Origin: Hyphomonas sp.
GTDB taxonomy: Bacteria > Pseudomonadota > Alphaproteobacteria > Caulobacterales > Hyphomonadaceae
Direction: 5' to 3'
Length of the DNA: 64,000 nt
Assembly (NCBI GenBank): GCA_017792365.1
Contig: CP051229.1
Span: 2,232,001-2,296,000, forward strand
Of this stretch, positions 52,289 to 63,513 are shown one piece after another. The translations under genes were made by a program, and so were the position numbers. Position 1 is the stretch's first letter. Every line of letters begins with the position of its first letter. The notes beneath the pieces were generated by a model. It saw nothing but the letters and a program-made list of their open reading frames with translations, did no database searches and was not told where the DNA came from.

Positions 52289-54124
<1,836 letters not shown>

Positions 54125-54221
54125 TCAGGACAACTCCACAAAAGGCGAGAGGGGTCATAACACCCTTTTCAGGCCTGCGTGTGAAGCCATCGTCGCGTGT
54201 GACCGGCTTAGACCGCCAGAA

Positions 54222-55055
54222 TCAGCCCGGTCCGCCCTGCGAAATGAGTTTGGCGACCTCGCCCGGCGGATTCAGCTGTTTGCGCCAGTCCATCGTGCCG
54301 GAGCCTAGCATTTCCCTGCCCGCTTCGATCAGCGCCTTGTAGGCGGCGGCCGCCAGCGCGCCGCCGATGCTGATCCGCTTCACGCCCATCGCCGCGACAT
54401 CCTCGATCGTGGCGCTCTCCTTCCAGGGGCCGAACAGCACGTTCACCGGCCGGTCGACTTCCGCACAGACCGTCCGGATCTCGTCGGCGGTCCGGAGCCC
54501 GGGCGCAAACAGCACGTCGGCGCCAGCATCCTGATAGGCCTGCAGGCGGGCGATCGTATCCTTCAGGTCGGGACGCCCGTGCAGATAGTTCTCGCAACGC
54601 CCCGTCAGCATATAGCGGAACGGCAAGGCTCGGGCGGCTTCGGCGGCGGCGCGAATGCGGTCCGCCGCTGCATCCATCGCATAGATCGGGTCGTCCTTAT
54701 CGCCGGTCGCATCCTCGATCGATCCGCCGACCAGCCCTGCTTCCGCGCTCATCCTGATCGTGTCCGCGCAATCCTGAGGCGCGTGTCCGAAGCCGTTCTC
54801 CAGGTCGCCATTGAGCGGCAGGTCAACCATCGGCGCGACGGCGCGAATATGCGCCAGTACGTCGTCCCTTCCCGCCTCATAGTCTGTCCGCCCGAGCGAC
54901 CATGCATACCCGGCGCTTGTCGTTGTCAGCGCCTTGTATCCCAGCGCGGCAAGGATGCGCGCCGACCCGGAATCCCACGGGTTCGGAATGATGAAGCATC
55001 CCGGCGCCTCATGCAGCGCTGCAAACGCTTCGGCTTTTTCTGATTGGCTGGTCAT
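54222..55055 (-). CDS. Isocitrate lyase / PEP mutase family protein
   Basis: A 277-residue TIM-barrel enzyme. IIPNPWDSGSARILAALGYKA, then SAGYAWSLGRTD, LPLNGDLENGFG and GGSIEDATGD are the marks of the small PEP-mutase/ICL branch. The catalytic Cys of true isocitrate lyases (KKCGH) is absent, and RYMLTGRCENYL holds Arg and Glu ligands; carboxyvinyl-phosphonate mutase-like or oxaloacetate-hydrolase-like activity is possible. It stands alone. Confidence 0.88.
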   Translation of the reverse strand: MTSQSEKAEAFAALHEAPGCFIIPNPWDSGSARILAALGYKALTTTSAGYAWSLGRTDYEAGRDDVLAHIRAVAPMVDLPLNGDLENGFGHAPQDCADTIRMSAEAGLVGGSIEDATGDKDDPIYAMDAAADRIRAAAEAARALPFRYMLTGRCENYLHGRPDLKDTIARLQAYQDAGADVLFAPGLRTADEIRTVCAEVDRPVNVLFGPWKESATIEDVAAMGVKRISIGGALAAAAYKALIEAGREMLGSGTMDWRKQLNPPGEVAKLISQGGPG

Positions 55056-55126
55056 GTCTGCCTCCCGACTGCGCGCACACTAGCGCACAAGAAAGGCGTC
55101 GCCGACGAAAATGCGACACGGCCAGA

Positions 55127-55975
55127 TCAGAGTTCCAGAAGCAGCGCCGTCGCATCGTCGGACGTCTTGAAGCGGCCGATCTCGGCGTCGTCGGCGGGCG
55201 AGCCTTCGAGGTCCCGCAATTCGCTCAGAAGCGCGCCCAGACCCCTACCCGCAGCCGCCTCGAGCAATTCCCCGTCGGTATAGCGGCCATAGGGCGCGAC
55301 GAGGCGATAGAAGCCATCTGACATGATCAGCACCAATGTTCCGGGATCGCCCGAAAGGCGGACATGCGAGATGCGCCCCGCCGCTTCGGGCTGGACGCCA
55401 AACACCCAGTAGCCCTCCGGCCGGTTGTGCAGCTCGCGCGTGTCCTGCAGCCATTGGCGACGCTCCGCCTCGCTGAGCTTCATCACCTTCTTGGCGCGCT
55501 CGTTTTCCTCATCCGCCTTGCCCGCGTCACCGACCAGCTCCAGCGCGCCATTCGGCGAGCGGACGATCCCCATGGCGTCGCCAAGCCATGCGCCTTCGAT
55601 CTGGCCATTGCGCGCCCGCACCCAAACCGCCGCTGCCGTCGGAAGCGCAGAATGCGGCGCATCCTCCAACGGTACGCGGGACGCCTTGGCCGACTGGTCA
55701 CGCAGGCGGACGGCGAACCGCTGGAAATAGGCCTCGGGAGACTCGTCGGGCTGGATCGGGGTCGCCAGCAATTCCTTCGAGAACATCTCCGCAAACCACG
55801 CCGCGTCGGATTCTTCTTCGCGAAAGATGCGGACCGGCCCGACATCCGTCGCGCCATCGATGACACAGGCCCAGCCGGCGGCTTCGTCGAAGACATACCG
55901 GTCATCGCCGGAGCCGGTCTTCATGCCGCCGCCGAGGGCGCTGCCGGGCGACGCGATGGAATCGATGACGCGCAT
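55127..55975 (-). CDS. PP2C-family protein phosphatase
   Basis: A 282-residue divergent PP2C phosphatase. Metal-binding motifs are GSGDDRYVFDE, WACVIDGATDVGP (Asp 37-Gly-Ala-Thr region), LVLIMSDGFYRL and the last SDDATALLLEL. The usual DGxGG is replaced by DGAT, seen in many bacterial members. It may dephosphorylate Ser/Thr proteins; no kinase is near. ATG 55975 has GGGAG six bases before it. Confidence 0.85.
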   Translation of the reverse strand: MRVIDSIASPGSALGGGMKTGSGDDRYVFDEAAGWACVIDGATDVGPVRIFREEESDAAWFAEMFSKELLATPIQPDESPEAYFQRFAVRLRDQSAKASRVPLEDAPHSALPTAAAVWVRARNGQIEGAWLGDAMGIVRSPNGALELVGDAGKADEENERAKKVMKLSEAERRQWLQDTRELHNRPEGYWVFGVQPEAAGRISHVRLSGDPGTLVLIMSDGFYRLVAPYGRYTDGELLEAAAGRGLGALLSELRDLEGSPADDAEIGRFKTSDDATALLLEL

Positions 55976-56053
55976 GATGGCTCCCTGGCTGGCCGGTCCA
56001 GGGCCATCATGGACCACGGCCGTCTCAGGACAATGACGTCGACGCCGGGATGA

Positions 56054-56269
56054 TCAGGCCGGCGTGCGGGCCTTCAGCGCCGCGGAGAAGTCCGCAAGGG
56101 TCTGGATGTAATCGCCGCCCTCGCGCAGGCGCTGGACGTACAATTCGAGGATCTGGCGGGCGGCGACGCCGGCCTCCAGTCCGCAACGCTCGGCTTCTTC
56201 GGCGAACAGTTTCTTGGACTCGGGGTCCAGGCGAACCGTAAGCGGTGTTTTGTTAGCGCTTTTCGTCAC
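56054..56269 (-). CDS. Ribbon-helix-helix DNA-binding protein
   Basis: A 71-residue protein with an RHH fold: strand TPLTVRLDP (8-16), helix A ESKKLFAEEAERCG, helix B VAARQILELYVQRLREG. Such dimers bind short repeats in their own promoter, often as antitoxins, but no toxin gene adjoins it. It is divergent from a second RHH-like gene across 78 bases that contain several inverted repeats. Confidence 0.75.
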   Translation of the reverse strand: MTKSANKTPLTVRLDPESKKLFAEEAERCGLEAGVAARQILELYVQRLREGGDYIQTLADFSAALKARTPA

Positions 56270-56305
56270 GCAGAGACTCCATCAGCTGCTGATCGCGACA
56301 CGAAT

Positions 56306-56347
56306 CGCAACTTGAAGAGATTGCGTTGAGAATGCAATAACATTCTC
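56306..56347. promoter_or_regulatory. Nested inverted repeats between divergent RHH genes
   Basis: CGCAA (56306-56310) and TTGCG (56321-56325), ATTGC (56320-56324) and GCAAT (56334-56338), and a perfect GAGAATG-N6-CATTCTC (56328-56347) follow one another. The last ends right at the ATG of the + strand gene and leaves no room for a normal ribosome site. Clustered half-sites of this kind are typical operators for RHH dimers, so both genes are probably autoregulated here. Confidence 0.55.
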
Positions 56348-56530
56348 ATGGCGCGTACACCTCCAAAGAACGAGACCGTTCAGTTCTCGATCCGGCTGCC
56401 CAAGGCGGCCACCGACATGCTCGAAGAGCTTGTTTCTGAAGGGGTTTACGGCGCAAACCGCGCCGAGGTCGCAAAGCAGATCATCCTGCGCTACCTTCAG
56501 GACCTGAAGCGGCCCGCCGGAAAATCCTGA
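56348..56530 (+). CDS. Ribbon-helix-helix-like small protein
   Basis: A 60-residue protein with strand ETVQFSIRLPK (8-18), helix AATDMLEELVSEGVYG and helix NRAEVAKQIILRYLQDL, an RHH layout like its divergent neighbour. No canonical ribosome site precedes the ATG; CATTCTC of a 7-base inverted repeat touches it, so translation may be leaderless or blocked by the hairpin. Function: probably transcription regulator. Confidence 0.7.
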   Translation: MARTPPKNETVQFSIRLPKAATDMLEELVSEGVYGANRAEVAKQIILRYLQDLKRPAGKS

Positions 56531-56690
56531 TCCGCGCCGCCTAGCACTTCCAAAAAAATCCGATCATCCACAGGTGGTTAACGCGCGTTAACCTCTTGTT
56601 TAGCGATCTGCGCCAGCTTCCCGTGGCATCGAAGAGCAGCTGAAAGCAGCTCTGAGGCGCCGAGCGCAACAGCCAATCGGAGAGGCCGCC

Positions 56691-57131
56691 ATGACCGTCA
56701 TTGATTTCTGCCCAGCAACCCGCACTGCCAACACCCTGTCGCGCATCGAATCCAGCGCGGACCTCGTCGATCGCTCGATCGTTCGCCTCGGTTCAGGGAG
56801 CGCTGCGGAAGACTCTGAACTGATGAGCTCGCTTCACTGCATCCAGCTGAAACTGAGCCTCGAGAGCGAATCCGCGCGCGACGATCTCGCCGCCATGCCC
56901 GCCAGGTCCGCCGCCGGCGCCATCGCCCAGCTGCTCGCCGCCATCCGCGACATGCGCGTCAATGACGACGACCACCGGCTGCGCGCGGCCCGGCTTGAAG
57001 GCGCCGCGCTCGAATACCTGAAAAGCTCAGGTGTGCTCGATCCCCGCGATGCGCGCCGGATCAGCCGCACCAGGGCTACGCACCCGGTTCAGCTGGAAAG
57101 CCGCGCCATCTCGTCGTCCGAGATGTCATAG
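56691..57131 (+). CDS. Hypothetical protein overlapping yebC 3' end
   Basis: A 146-residue soluble, helix-rich protein ([20 protein letters not shown], then [21 protein letters not shown]). GGAGAGG lies before ATG 56691. It has no recognised family. Its last 43 bases overlap the end of the convergent yebC gene, an unusual depth of overlap, so its C-terminus could be read from a shorter ancestral frame. Real gene likely but not certain. Confidence 0.6.
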   Translation: MTVIDFCPATRTANTLSRIESSADLVDRSIVRLGSGSAAEDSELMSSLHCIQLKLSLESESARDDLAAMPARSAAGAIAQLLAAIRDMRVNDDDHRLRAARLEGAALEYLKSSGVLDPRDARRISRTRATHPVQLESRAISSSEMS

Positions 57132-57838
57132 TTTCCATAGACGTTCTGCACGTCATCGAGATCGTCCAGGACCTCGAGCAGCTTGAACAGCGTGTCTGCG
57201 GCCTCGCCTTCCACCTCCACCGTATTGGTCGGTTTCCAGATCAGGCTGGTGGAGGTCGCTTCTTCCTTGAACTTCCCCTCCAGCGCCGAAGCGACCTCCA
57301 TGAGGTCCTCCCGGCCCGTATAGATGTAGTGGCCGTCGGCATCGCTCTCGATATCCGAGGCGCCGGCCTCGATGGCCGCTTCCATGATCTCGTCTTCGTC
57401 CCCGGCGCCGGGCGGGAAGATGATCTGGCCGACATTCTCGAACCCGAATGAAACCGATCCGGTCTCCCCCAGATTGCCGCCATTCTTTGAAAACGCGGCG
57501 CGGATGTCGCCAGCAGCGCGGTTCCGGTTGTCGGTCGAACACTCGACGATCAGGCCCACCCCGCCTGGACCAAAGCCCTCGTAGCGAAACTCCTCATATG
57601 CCGCGACATCGCCGCCCGCGGCCTTGTCGATGGCCCGCTGGATATTGTCCTTGGGCATCGACTGCGCCCGCGCATTGCTGACCGCCAGCCTGAGGCGCGG
57701 ATTCATGTCGGGATCGGGCGCCCCCATCTTGGCGGCGATCGTGATCTCCTTGGACAGCTTGGAGAACAGCTTGGCTTTCGCCTTGTCCGCCTTGCCCTTG
57801 CGGTGCTGGATATTGGCCCATTTGCTATGGCCGGCCAT
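57089..57838 (-). CDS. YebC/PmpR family transcription or translation factor
   Basis: A 249-residue three-domain protein. [19 protein letters not shown] and [18 protein letters not shown] are the family N-terminus; [22 protein letters not shown] and [15 protein letters not shown] follow in domain 2. YebC proteins act as DNA-binding regulators and, in recent work, help ribosomes through proline stretches. In proteobacteria it often precedes ruvC, not so here. Confidence 0.96.
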   Translation of the reverse strand: MAGHSKWANIQHRKGKADKAKAKLFSKLSKEITIAAKMGAPDPDMNPRLRLAVSNARAQSMPKDNIQRAIDKAAGGDVAAYEEFRYEGFGPGGVGLIVECSTDNRNRAAGDIRAAFSKNGGNLGETGSVSFGFENVGQIIFPPGAGDEDEIMEAAIEAGASDIESDADGHYIYTGREDLMEVASALEGKFKEEATSTSLIWKPTNTVEVEGEAADTLFKLLEVLDDLDDVQNVYGNYDISDDEMARLSS

Positions 57839-58040
57839 ACGACTTCACCCTTGGTAGCGTCTGGATTTCTGAACTGGAGTGTCTATCCGAGGCCGGACGC
57901 AGACGGCAAGGCGCAGCCCGGCGCCCGCGCCGATCCACCGCTAATTCACCGCAGCGCGCCTCGCACGCGGCGCGAGACACCTATATAGATGCGCCAAAAG
58001 CGCGATTCCAAGCCGCCGCGAACGACCCAAGGACCTCTCT

Positions 58041-58943
58041 ATGCCCGCTCCCCAGCAAATGACCGATCCGATTGAGTCGCTCCCGGAGCTTCTGAAGCTG
58101 CTCGATATCGAACGCATCGAAGTCAATCTCTTCCGCGGCGTTTCGCCCGATGACGGCATGAAACGCGTGTTCGGCGGACAGGTGATCGCGCAGGCGCTGG
58201 TCGCCGCCTACCGCACCGTGACCGACCGCACCTGCCATTCGCTGCACGCCTATTTCATCCGCCCGGGCGATCCGACCGTTCCGATCCTCTACGAAGTTGA
58301 CAGGGCGCGCGATGGCCGCAGCTTCGCGACCCGGCGCGTCGTGGCGATCCAGCACGGCGAACAGATCTTCAACATGGCCTGCTCCTTCCAGGCCCACGAA
58401 GACGGCTTCGAACACCAGTCGGACATGCCCGAGGCGCCGCCGCCCGAGGAATTGCCGACAGAGGCGGAAATCCGCGACATGGTGAAGGACAAGATCCCGC
58501 CTCAGTTCGCCAAGTCGTTCGCGCGGCCGCGCCCGATCGAGATGCGCCCGGTCGACCGTCAGAACGTGCTGTCGCCGAAGCCCATGCCGCCCAGCAAAAA
58601 GATATGGATGCGCGCGCTCGGCGAGATCGGCGACGACATCGCCATGCAGCAGTGCGTGCTCGCCTATGCATCCGACATGGGAATTCTCGACACCGCGACC
58701 CGTCCACACGGCGTCAGCTGGGTGCAGGGCAATGTCCAGATGGCGAGCCTTGATCACCTGATGTGGTTCCACCGGCCGTTCCGCTTCGAGGACTGGCTGC
58801 TCTATACGACCGATGCGCCGTCGGCCTGCGGCGCGCGCGGCTTCAACCGCGGCGAAGTCTATACCTCCGACGGAACGCTGGTCGCTTCTCTCGCCCAGGA
58901 AGGCCTGATGCGCCCGGTCAAACCCCGCCCCAAGAACGACTGA
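58041..58943 (+). CDS. tesB: Acyl-CoA thioesterase II
   Basis: A 300-residue double hot-dog enzyme. FRGVSPDDGMKRVFGGQVIAQAL (quoted as FRGVSPDDGMKRVFGG and QVIAQAL), LHAYFIRPGDPTVPILYEV and the second half SLDHLMWFHRPFRFEDWLLY with the catalytic Asp-Gln-Thr neighbourhood (DGTLVASLAQEGLMR) identify TesB. It hydrolyses medium and long acyl-CoA. ATG 58041 is 7 bases after AAGGACCTC. The M15 gene follows 17 bases later. Confidence 0.95.
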   Translation: MPAPQQMTDPIESLPELLKLLDIERIEVNLFRGVSPDDGMKRVFGGQVIAQALVAAYRTVTDRTCHSLHAYFIRPGDPTVPILYEVDRARDGRSFATRRVVAIQHGEQIFNMACSFQAHEDGFEHQSDMPEAPPPEELPTEAEIRDMVKDKIPPQFAKSFARPRPIEMRPVDRQNVLSPKPMPPSKKIWMRALGEIGDDIAMQQCVLAYASDMGILDTATRPHGVSWVQGNVQMASLDHLMWFHRPFRFEDWLLYTTDAPSACGARGFNRGEVYTSDGTLVASLAQEGLMRPVKPRPKND

Positions 58944-58960
58944 GGATCGGAAACCGCGGC

Positions 58961-59854
58961 ATGAGTCTGCGCAACATTCACGGGATCGTCGCTGCTGCGC
59001 TGCTGGCGTCCTGCTCCCCGGGTAAGGATGAGGCGCCTTCAGCAGCAGCGCCTGAACCGGCGGAAGCGCCCGCAATAGAGCCGCCGCCACCGCCTGAGCC
59101 AGATTGGGCCGAAATCCTGCGGGACGAACTCACCCTGACTTCTGCGCCGGACAACAGCCAGCTCATCGCTGCCCTGACCGGCGACCTCGACCCCGCCGAG
59201 GATGAGGGCTTTGTGCTTCTCCCCGCTTCCCTGTCAGCGCGCGAAGGCCTGTATACCCGCACGGAGACGGCGGAAGCGCTGGCCCGCATGTCGGAAGCGG
59301 CGGCTGCAGACGGCGTCCGGCTGGTCGTGCTGTCCGCTTTCCGTTCGATGGGCGATCAAAGACGCATCTGGAACAACAAGTGGAATGGCGCAACGCTGGT
59401 CGAAGGCGGCGCGCTTCCAGAGACCGTTCCGGATCCAAAGCAGCGCGCACTGAAGATCCTCGAATTCTCGTCAATGCCGGGCACGTCGCGCCACCACTGG
59501 GGCACCGACGTCGACTTCAACAATCTCAACAACGAGTGGTTCGATACGCCCGAAGGCGCGCGGGTCTACGACTGGCTGAATGCTAACGCAGCAAGCTACG
59601 GGTTCTGCCAGACCTATACGGCGAAAGGCCCTGACCGGCCTGCGGGATACGAGATGGAAAAGTGGCACTGGTCATACATGCCCGTCGCCTCGAAATTCCT
59701 CGCCGCCTACCCAAGGCTGGTCGGCTATTTCGAGCTTGCGTCATTTGAGGGCGCTGAGGAGGCGTCCAAGCTCTCCGTCATCCGCGACTATGTCGGCGGC
59801 ATTGCGCCAGGGTGCATTACTGGCTGGCCGCCACATCAGCCGAACCCGGAGTGA
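58961..59854 (+). CDS. M15 family D-alanyl-D-alanine carboxypeptidase (VanY-like), lipoprotein
   Basis: A 297-residue lipoprotein (LLASC, Cys 17) with a Glu/Pro/Ala-rich linker. The zinc site is in GTSRHHWGTDVDF (about 171-183, His and Asp) and EKWHWSYMP (His), the layout of VanY/DacB-type M15B peptidases; VVLSAFRSMGDQRRIWNNKW is the family substrate segment. It trims the D-Ala-D-Ala ends of peptidoglycan. ATG 58961 was chosen since the signal starts there. It overlaps the convergent DUF3833 gene by 38 bases. Confidence 0.9.
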   Translation: MSLRNIHGIVAAALLASCSPGKDEAPSAAAPEPAEAPAIEPPPPPEPDWAEILRDELTLTSAPDNSQLIAALTGDLDPAEDEGFVLLPASLSAREGLYTRTETAEALARMSEAAAADGVRLVVLSAFRSMGDQRRIWNNKWNGATLVEGGALPETVPDPKQRALKILEFSSMPGTSRHHWGTDVDFNNLNNEWFDTPEGARVYDWLNANAASYGFCQTYTAKGPDRPAGYEMEKWHWSYMPVASKFLAAYPRLVGYFELASFEGAEEASKLSVIRDYVGGIAPGCITGWPPHQPNPE

Positions 59855-60359
59855 TCTCCAGTTCGACGCGGCCGACATTGAAGCCCCACTTCGAAACACG
59901 CGCGCGGTTCAGGACCGAGCCCGTCTCCGTCTTCACCATCACATCCCGGAATCGCACCTGCATGCCGGGTTCGCCCTCATCGTTCGGCAGGCGGATATCG
60001 TACTCAAGCCGGAAGGCGGGACCGTCCTGATACCCCACCGCTTCGCCGACGACATCTTCGCGTGTGCCCGTGTAGCGGCCATCTTCGACAATCGTCAGCA
60101 CCCAGGTCTTCTCGTCGCGCTCACCATCATCGTATTCGAAGCGCTCATTGAGCGTGAAGGTATCCCCTTCAAGCGTGCCGGTGAGATAGGCGGTGAATGC
60201 GCGCTGCGTCCCGTTGATGGCCGAGAATTCACCGCGCGCAACCGTCTCGCCCATCAGGTCGCGCTCGATGATGAACGTCCCTTGCGTTTCAGCAGGCAGC
60301 TTGGGCGCGCCGGCGCACCCGGCGACGAGAACGAAAGCGGCGGCGATGGCGGACTTCAT
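59817..60359 (-). CDS. DUF3833 family lipoprotein
   Basis: A 180-residue lipoprotein (LVAGC, Cys 15). Beta-rich motifs GTFIIERDLMGETVARGEF, FTLNERFEYDDGERDEKTW and TREDVVGEAVGYQDGPAFRL, DVMVKTETGSVLNRARVSKWGF (in part) are the DUF3833 pattern, unknown function, lipocalin-like. ATG 60359 with GGAGATACGCC upstream. Its 3' end overlaps the M15 gene. Confidence 0.85.
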   Translation of the reverse strand: MKSAIAAAFVLVAGCAGAPKLPAETQGTFIIERDLMGETVARGEFSAINGTQRAFTAYLTGTLEGDTFTLNERFEYDDGERDEKTWVLTIVEDGRYTGTREDVVGEAVGYQDGPAFRLEYDIRLPNDEGEPGMQVRFRDVMVKTETGSVLNRARVSKWGFNVGRVELEITPGSADVAASQ

Positions 60360-60426
60360 GGCGTATCTCCAATCTGCGACTGGATACGCGCATCGATCCG
60401 TATCGGACCACTTGCAGGCAGAAGAC

Positions 60427-61125
60427 CTAGACGATCTGCGCCGCTGCGATGTCGAAATAGATGGCTGCGAAATGACAGCTGGCTGCGGCCACGACAAACC
60501 CGTGCCAGATCGCCGAGTTGAATGGCAGCTTCTTGTTGACGTGGAAGACGATGCCGACCGTATAGAGCAGGCCGCCCGCCGCGAGCAGGCCAAGTCCCAG
60601 AGGCGACAAGCTGGTCACCAGCAGGTGAACCACCGTCAGCACGGCCCAGCCCATCATCAGGTAGAGCGCGATGTAGACGCGCGGCGCATTCCAGCGAACC
60701 AGCAGGTTGAGTGCAACGCCGCACAGCGCGACCGCCCAGACGAAACCGAGCAGCGTCCAGGCATACGGCCCGGACAGCTTGGCCAGCATGAACGGCGTGT
60801 AGGAGCCTGCGATCATCAGGAAGATGCCGGAGAGATCGACATGGCCAAACAGCCTGGCGAGCTTCTCGTTGGTGTTGGCGTTGCAGATGGTTGACGCAAC
60901 CAGCATCGACATTAGGCCGATCGAATAGACCAGCAGCGCCGCCGTCAGCTTCACGCTTCCGGAATTCGCCGCCGTCGTGACGAGCAGGATACACCCGGCG
61001 ACCGCGAGTGCGAGGCCGACAGCATGAACGACGATATCTGCGATCCATTCGGCGCGGTGGTCTTGGGGATACCACTCCACTGAGCCTTCCGGGGCCATCG
61101 TAATGCTGTCTGCTTTGGCGCTCAT
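60427..61125 (-). CDS. Hemolysin III family membrane protein (TrhA/YqfA)
   Basis: A 232-residue seven-helix membrane protein of the PAQR superfamily. ADIVVHAVGLALAVAGCILL holds the first conserved His, HVDLSGIFLMIAGSYTPF the Ser/Asp pair, and IWHGFVVAAASCHFAAIYF the two C-terminal His of the metal site. Despite the name, a role in membrane lipid and energy homeostasis is more likely than cell lysis. Confidence 0.94.
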   Translation of the reverse strand: MSAKADSITMAPEGSVEWYPQDHRAEWIADIVVHAVGLALAVAGCILLVTTAANSGSVKLTAALLVYSIGLMSMLVASTICNANTNEKLARLFGHVDLSGIFLMIAGSYTPFMLAKLSGPYAWTLLGFVWAVALCGVALNLLVRWNAPRVYIALYLMMGWAVLTVVHLLVTSLSPLGLGLLAAGGLLYTVGIVFHVNKKLPFNSAIWHGFVVAAASCHFAAIYFDIAAAQIV

Positions 61126-61398
61126 CTTTCCACGCGGTTGCTTCTACTGACCTCTTTCATACGAACGGCTCGCTGAACCGTTCCAACAACGTGTCTGCCG
61201 CTCGGGACAGCACTGAGACGGGATTGGGACACTTGGGCGGCTTGAATTCGGCATATGAGCCCGCCCTCGCCCTGAGTCTGAACTGCTGTTCAGCAATTCG
61301 CCGTCTGACGAGCGGAAAGTCTGCGTTTTCCGCAGCCAAAGCGGCGCCGAACCGCTGGCGGATGTCGTGCGTTGTAAGAACGACACAGGACGAAAGAT

Positions 61399-61899
61399 TT
61401 GTCGGAACTCGAGCAATTCAGCGCATCGCTGCGTAGCTGGACGCCGGAATGGGTCATCGCCATCCGGCTGGCGCTCGCCTGTCTGTTCGGCGGGCTTATC
61501 GGGCTGGAGCGTGAACTGAAGGCGCGCGATGCCGGGCTGCGCACGCACATGCTGACTGCATTGGGCGCGTGCGCATTCACCCTCGTGTCCTGGGAAATCT
61601 TCGAGCAGGTTCGCCAGTACCAGATGGAAGCCGGATCGGACGCAGCAGGGCTTGCAGGCGATCCGATCCGTGTCGTCGAAGCGGTGACCGCTGGCGCAGG
61701 GTTTCTGGCGGCCGGCATCATTTTCCAGCATCGCGGCAAGGTTCAGGGCCTGACGACCGGGGCCGGCGTCTGGACTGCGGCGGCGATTGGGGTGGCCTGC
61801 GGGTCGGGCGCCTACACCATCGCGGCGGCCACGACGGCCCTCGTGCTGATCGTGCTTGGCCTGATCACGCTGATCAAGAAGCAGACCGGGCTTGATTAG
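61399..61899 (+). CDS. MgtC/SapB family membrane protein
   Basis: A 166-residue protein with four or five membrane helices. ALACLFGGLIGLERELKARDAG, LRTHMLTALGACAFTLVS and GAGFLAAGIIFQHRGKVQGLTTGAGVW (quoted in parts) are the MgtC pattern. MgtC proteins affect low-Mg growth and F-ATPase activity. The start is TTG 61399, eight bases after AGGA. The 270 bases before it hold only a weak minus-strand frame (61157-61339, 60 residues from TTG) without a ribosome site. Confidence 0.88.
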   Translation: MSELEQFSASLRSWTPEWVIAIRLALACLFGGLIGLERELKARDAGLRTHMLTALGACAFTLVSWEIFEQVRQYQMEAGSDAAGLAGDPIRVVEAVTAGAGFLAAGIIFQHRGKVQGLTTGAGVWTAAAIGVACGSGAYTIAAATTALVLIVLGLITLIKKQTGLD

Positions 61900-61987
61900 T
61901 CAGGCGATTTCCTAGGGCGACATCTTGTCTTGAAACTCGGCCTCTGACGCGAGATTCTGGAAAGGAATTGGCGCCAAGAGGGAAAGC

Positions 61988-62848
61988 ATGATCACCGGTC
62001 TCGACCACCTCGTCCTGCTCTGCTCGTCGATAGATGATGCGGAGGCGGCCTATTCGATACTTCTGGATCGCAGACCCGACTGGCGCTCCCGCGATTCCGC
62101 AGGCTCAGCCAGCGTGTTTTTCCAGATGGAAACCATGGCCCTCGAACTCCTCGCGCCGTCGGGCTCGGGTCCGGTTGCGCGACGCCTGCATACGCTGCTC
62201 GATCAGGAAGGGCCCCGTCTCGAATCGATGGTGTTCGGAACCAAGTCCATCAACGACGCCCATCGCCTGTTCGCCCGCAGGGGATTGAAGCCTGATGAAA
62301 TCCAGCCCGGCGAAAGCATCGATCCTGAACACGGGGCGGCGCGGTCATGGTCGCGCTTTCGTTTGTCCGACGAAGCCACGCACGGCACGAAGATCTTCAT
62401 TCTGGAGCGCGGCGAAGGCGACCCCATGACCTACAAGCCGGCAGGACCGGCGGCAGCGGCGACCCTGGACCATGTCGTCATCAACACCTTCAGCCCCGAC
62501 CGCGCGCTCGCTCTTTACGGCGCGAAGCTTGGCCTGAACCTCGCGCTGGACCGCTCCAACGCCAGCTGGGACGCGCGCCTCATGTTCTTCCGGACCGGCG
62601 GCTCGACCGTTGAACTCGCGCACCGCCTGTCGAAGGGCGAAAGCCACGCGCCCGACAAGCTCTGGGGACTGTCGTGGCGGGTGCCCGACATCGAGGCTGC
62701 GCATGCGCGGCTGCAGTCAGCAGGTCTGCAGCTGAGCGACACGCGCCCGGGCCGGCGCCCCGGCTCGCGGGTCTTCTCCGTCAAGAGCGGGACGCTCGGC
62801 GTGCCGACATTGATCCTCGCCAACGAACCGGCTAACCGGGCGACATGA
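61988..62848 (+). CDS. VOC family protein (glyoxalase-like domain)
   Basis: A 286-residue protein with two vicinal-oxygen-chelate halves. [21 protein letters not shown] opens the first and [21 protein letters not shown] the second; His 6 (DHLVLL), Glu near VELAHR and similar residues could bind metal. It resembles the glyoxalase-like DUF family related to dioxygenases; no substrate is known. Its stop overlaps the start of leuD (ATGA), so it belongs to the leucine operon. Confidence 0.85.
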   Translation: MITGLDHLVLLCSSIDDAEAAYSILLDRRPDWRSRDSAGSASVFFQMETMALELLAPSGSGPVARRLHTLLDQEGPRLESMVFGTKSINDAHRLFARRGLKPDEIQPGESIDPEHGAARSWSRFRLSDEATHGTKIFILERGEGDPMTYKPAGPAAAATLDHVVINTFSPDRALALYGAKLGLNLALDRSNASWDARLMFFRTGGSTVELAHRLSKGESHAPDKLWGLSWRVPDIEAAHARLQSAGLQLSDTRPGRRPGSRVFSVKSGTLGVPTLILANEPANRAT

Positions 62849-63450
62849 AGCCCTTCACCAAACTCACCGGCTCGGCCGCCCCGCTCCCGCTGGCGAATGT
62901 CGACACCGACATGATCATCCCGAAGCAATTCCTGAAGACGGTTTCGCGCAAGGGACTGGCCGAAGGGCTCTTTCACGAGCTGAAGACGCTGCCTGACGGA
63001 TCGCCCAACCCTGACTTCGTCCTCAACCAACCGGCGTATCAGAGCGCCAGCGTCCTGATCGCCCGCGAGAATTTCGGCTGCGGTTCCAGCCGCGAGCACG
63101 CGCCGTGGGCGCTGCTGGATCAGGGCATCAGCTGCGTCATCGCGCCAAGTTTTGCGGATATTTTCTACAACAACTGCTTCAAGAACGGAATCCTGCCGAT
63201 CGTTCTCCCGCGTCAAGCGGTGGACGAACTCATGGCGCAGGCGGGCGGGCCAAACCACGTCTTTACGGTCGACCTCGAGGCGCAGACGGTCACGGGACCG
63301 GACGGCAAATCGCACGCCTTCGACATCGACCCCGGCCGCAAGGCCAACCTGATGGCGGGGCTGGACGAGATTGGCGAAACCCTGACCCATGCCACCGCCA
63401 TCGACGTCCACGAGGAGCGTCGCCGGCTGTCGGCCCCCTGGCTTGCCTGA
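62845..63450 (+). CDS. leuD: 3-isopropylmalate dehydratase small subunit
   Basis: A 201-residue swivel-domain protein. [19 protein letters not shown] (13-31), [18 protein letters not shown] and the loop [17 protein letters not shown] are diagnostic. With LeuC it isomerises 2- to 3-isopropylmalate. leuC is not in the window. It overlaps the VOC gene by four bases and is followed by leuB. Confidence 0.97.
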   Translation: MKPFTKLTGSAAPLPLANVDTDMIIPKQFLKTVSRKGLAEGLFHELKTLPDGSPNPDFVLNQPAYQSASVLIARENFGCGSSREHAPWALLDQGISCVIAPSFADIFYNNCFKNGILPIVLPRQAVDELMAQAGGPNHVFTVDLEAQTVTGPDGKSHAFDIDPGRKANLMAGLDEIGETLTHATAIDVHEERRRLSAPWLA

Positions 63451-63513
63451 TCGAAGGCTTTACCCTCGACCTGACCCTGCGCTAGAGGCCCCTCATTCAG
63501 GGAGTGGCCGCAC

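Noticed and set aside
61157-61339. 60-codon minus-strand frame before mgtC
   Set aside because: The translation looks moderately protein-like, but it starts with TTG, has no ribosome site and no known relative; left unannotated.
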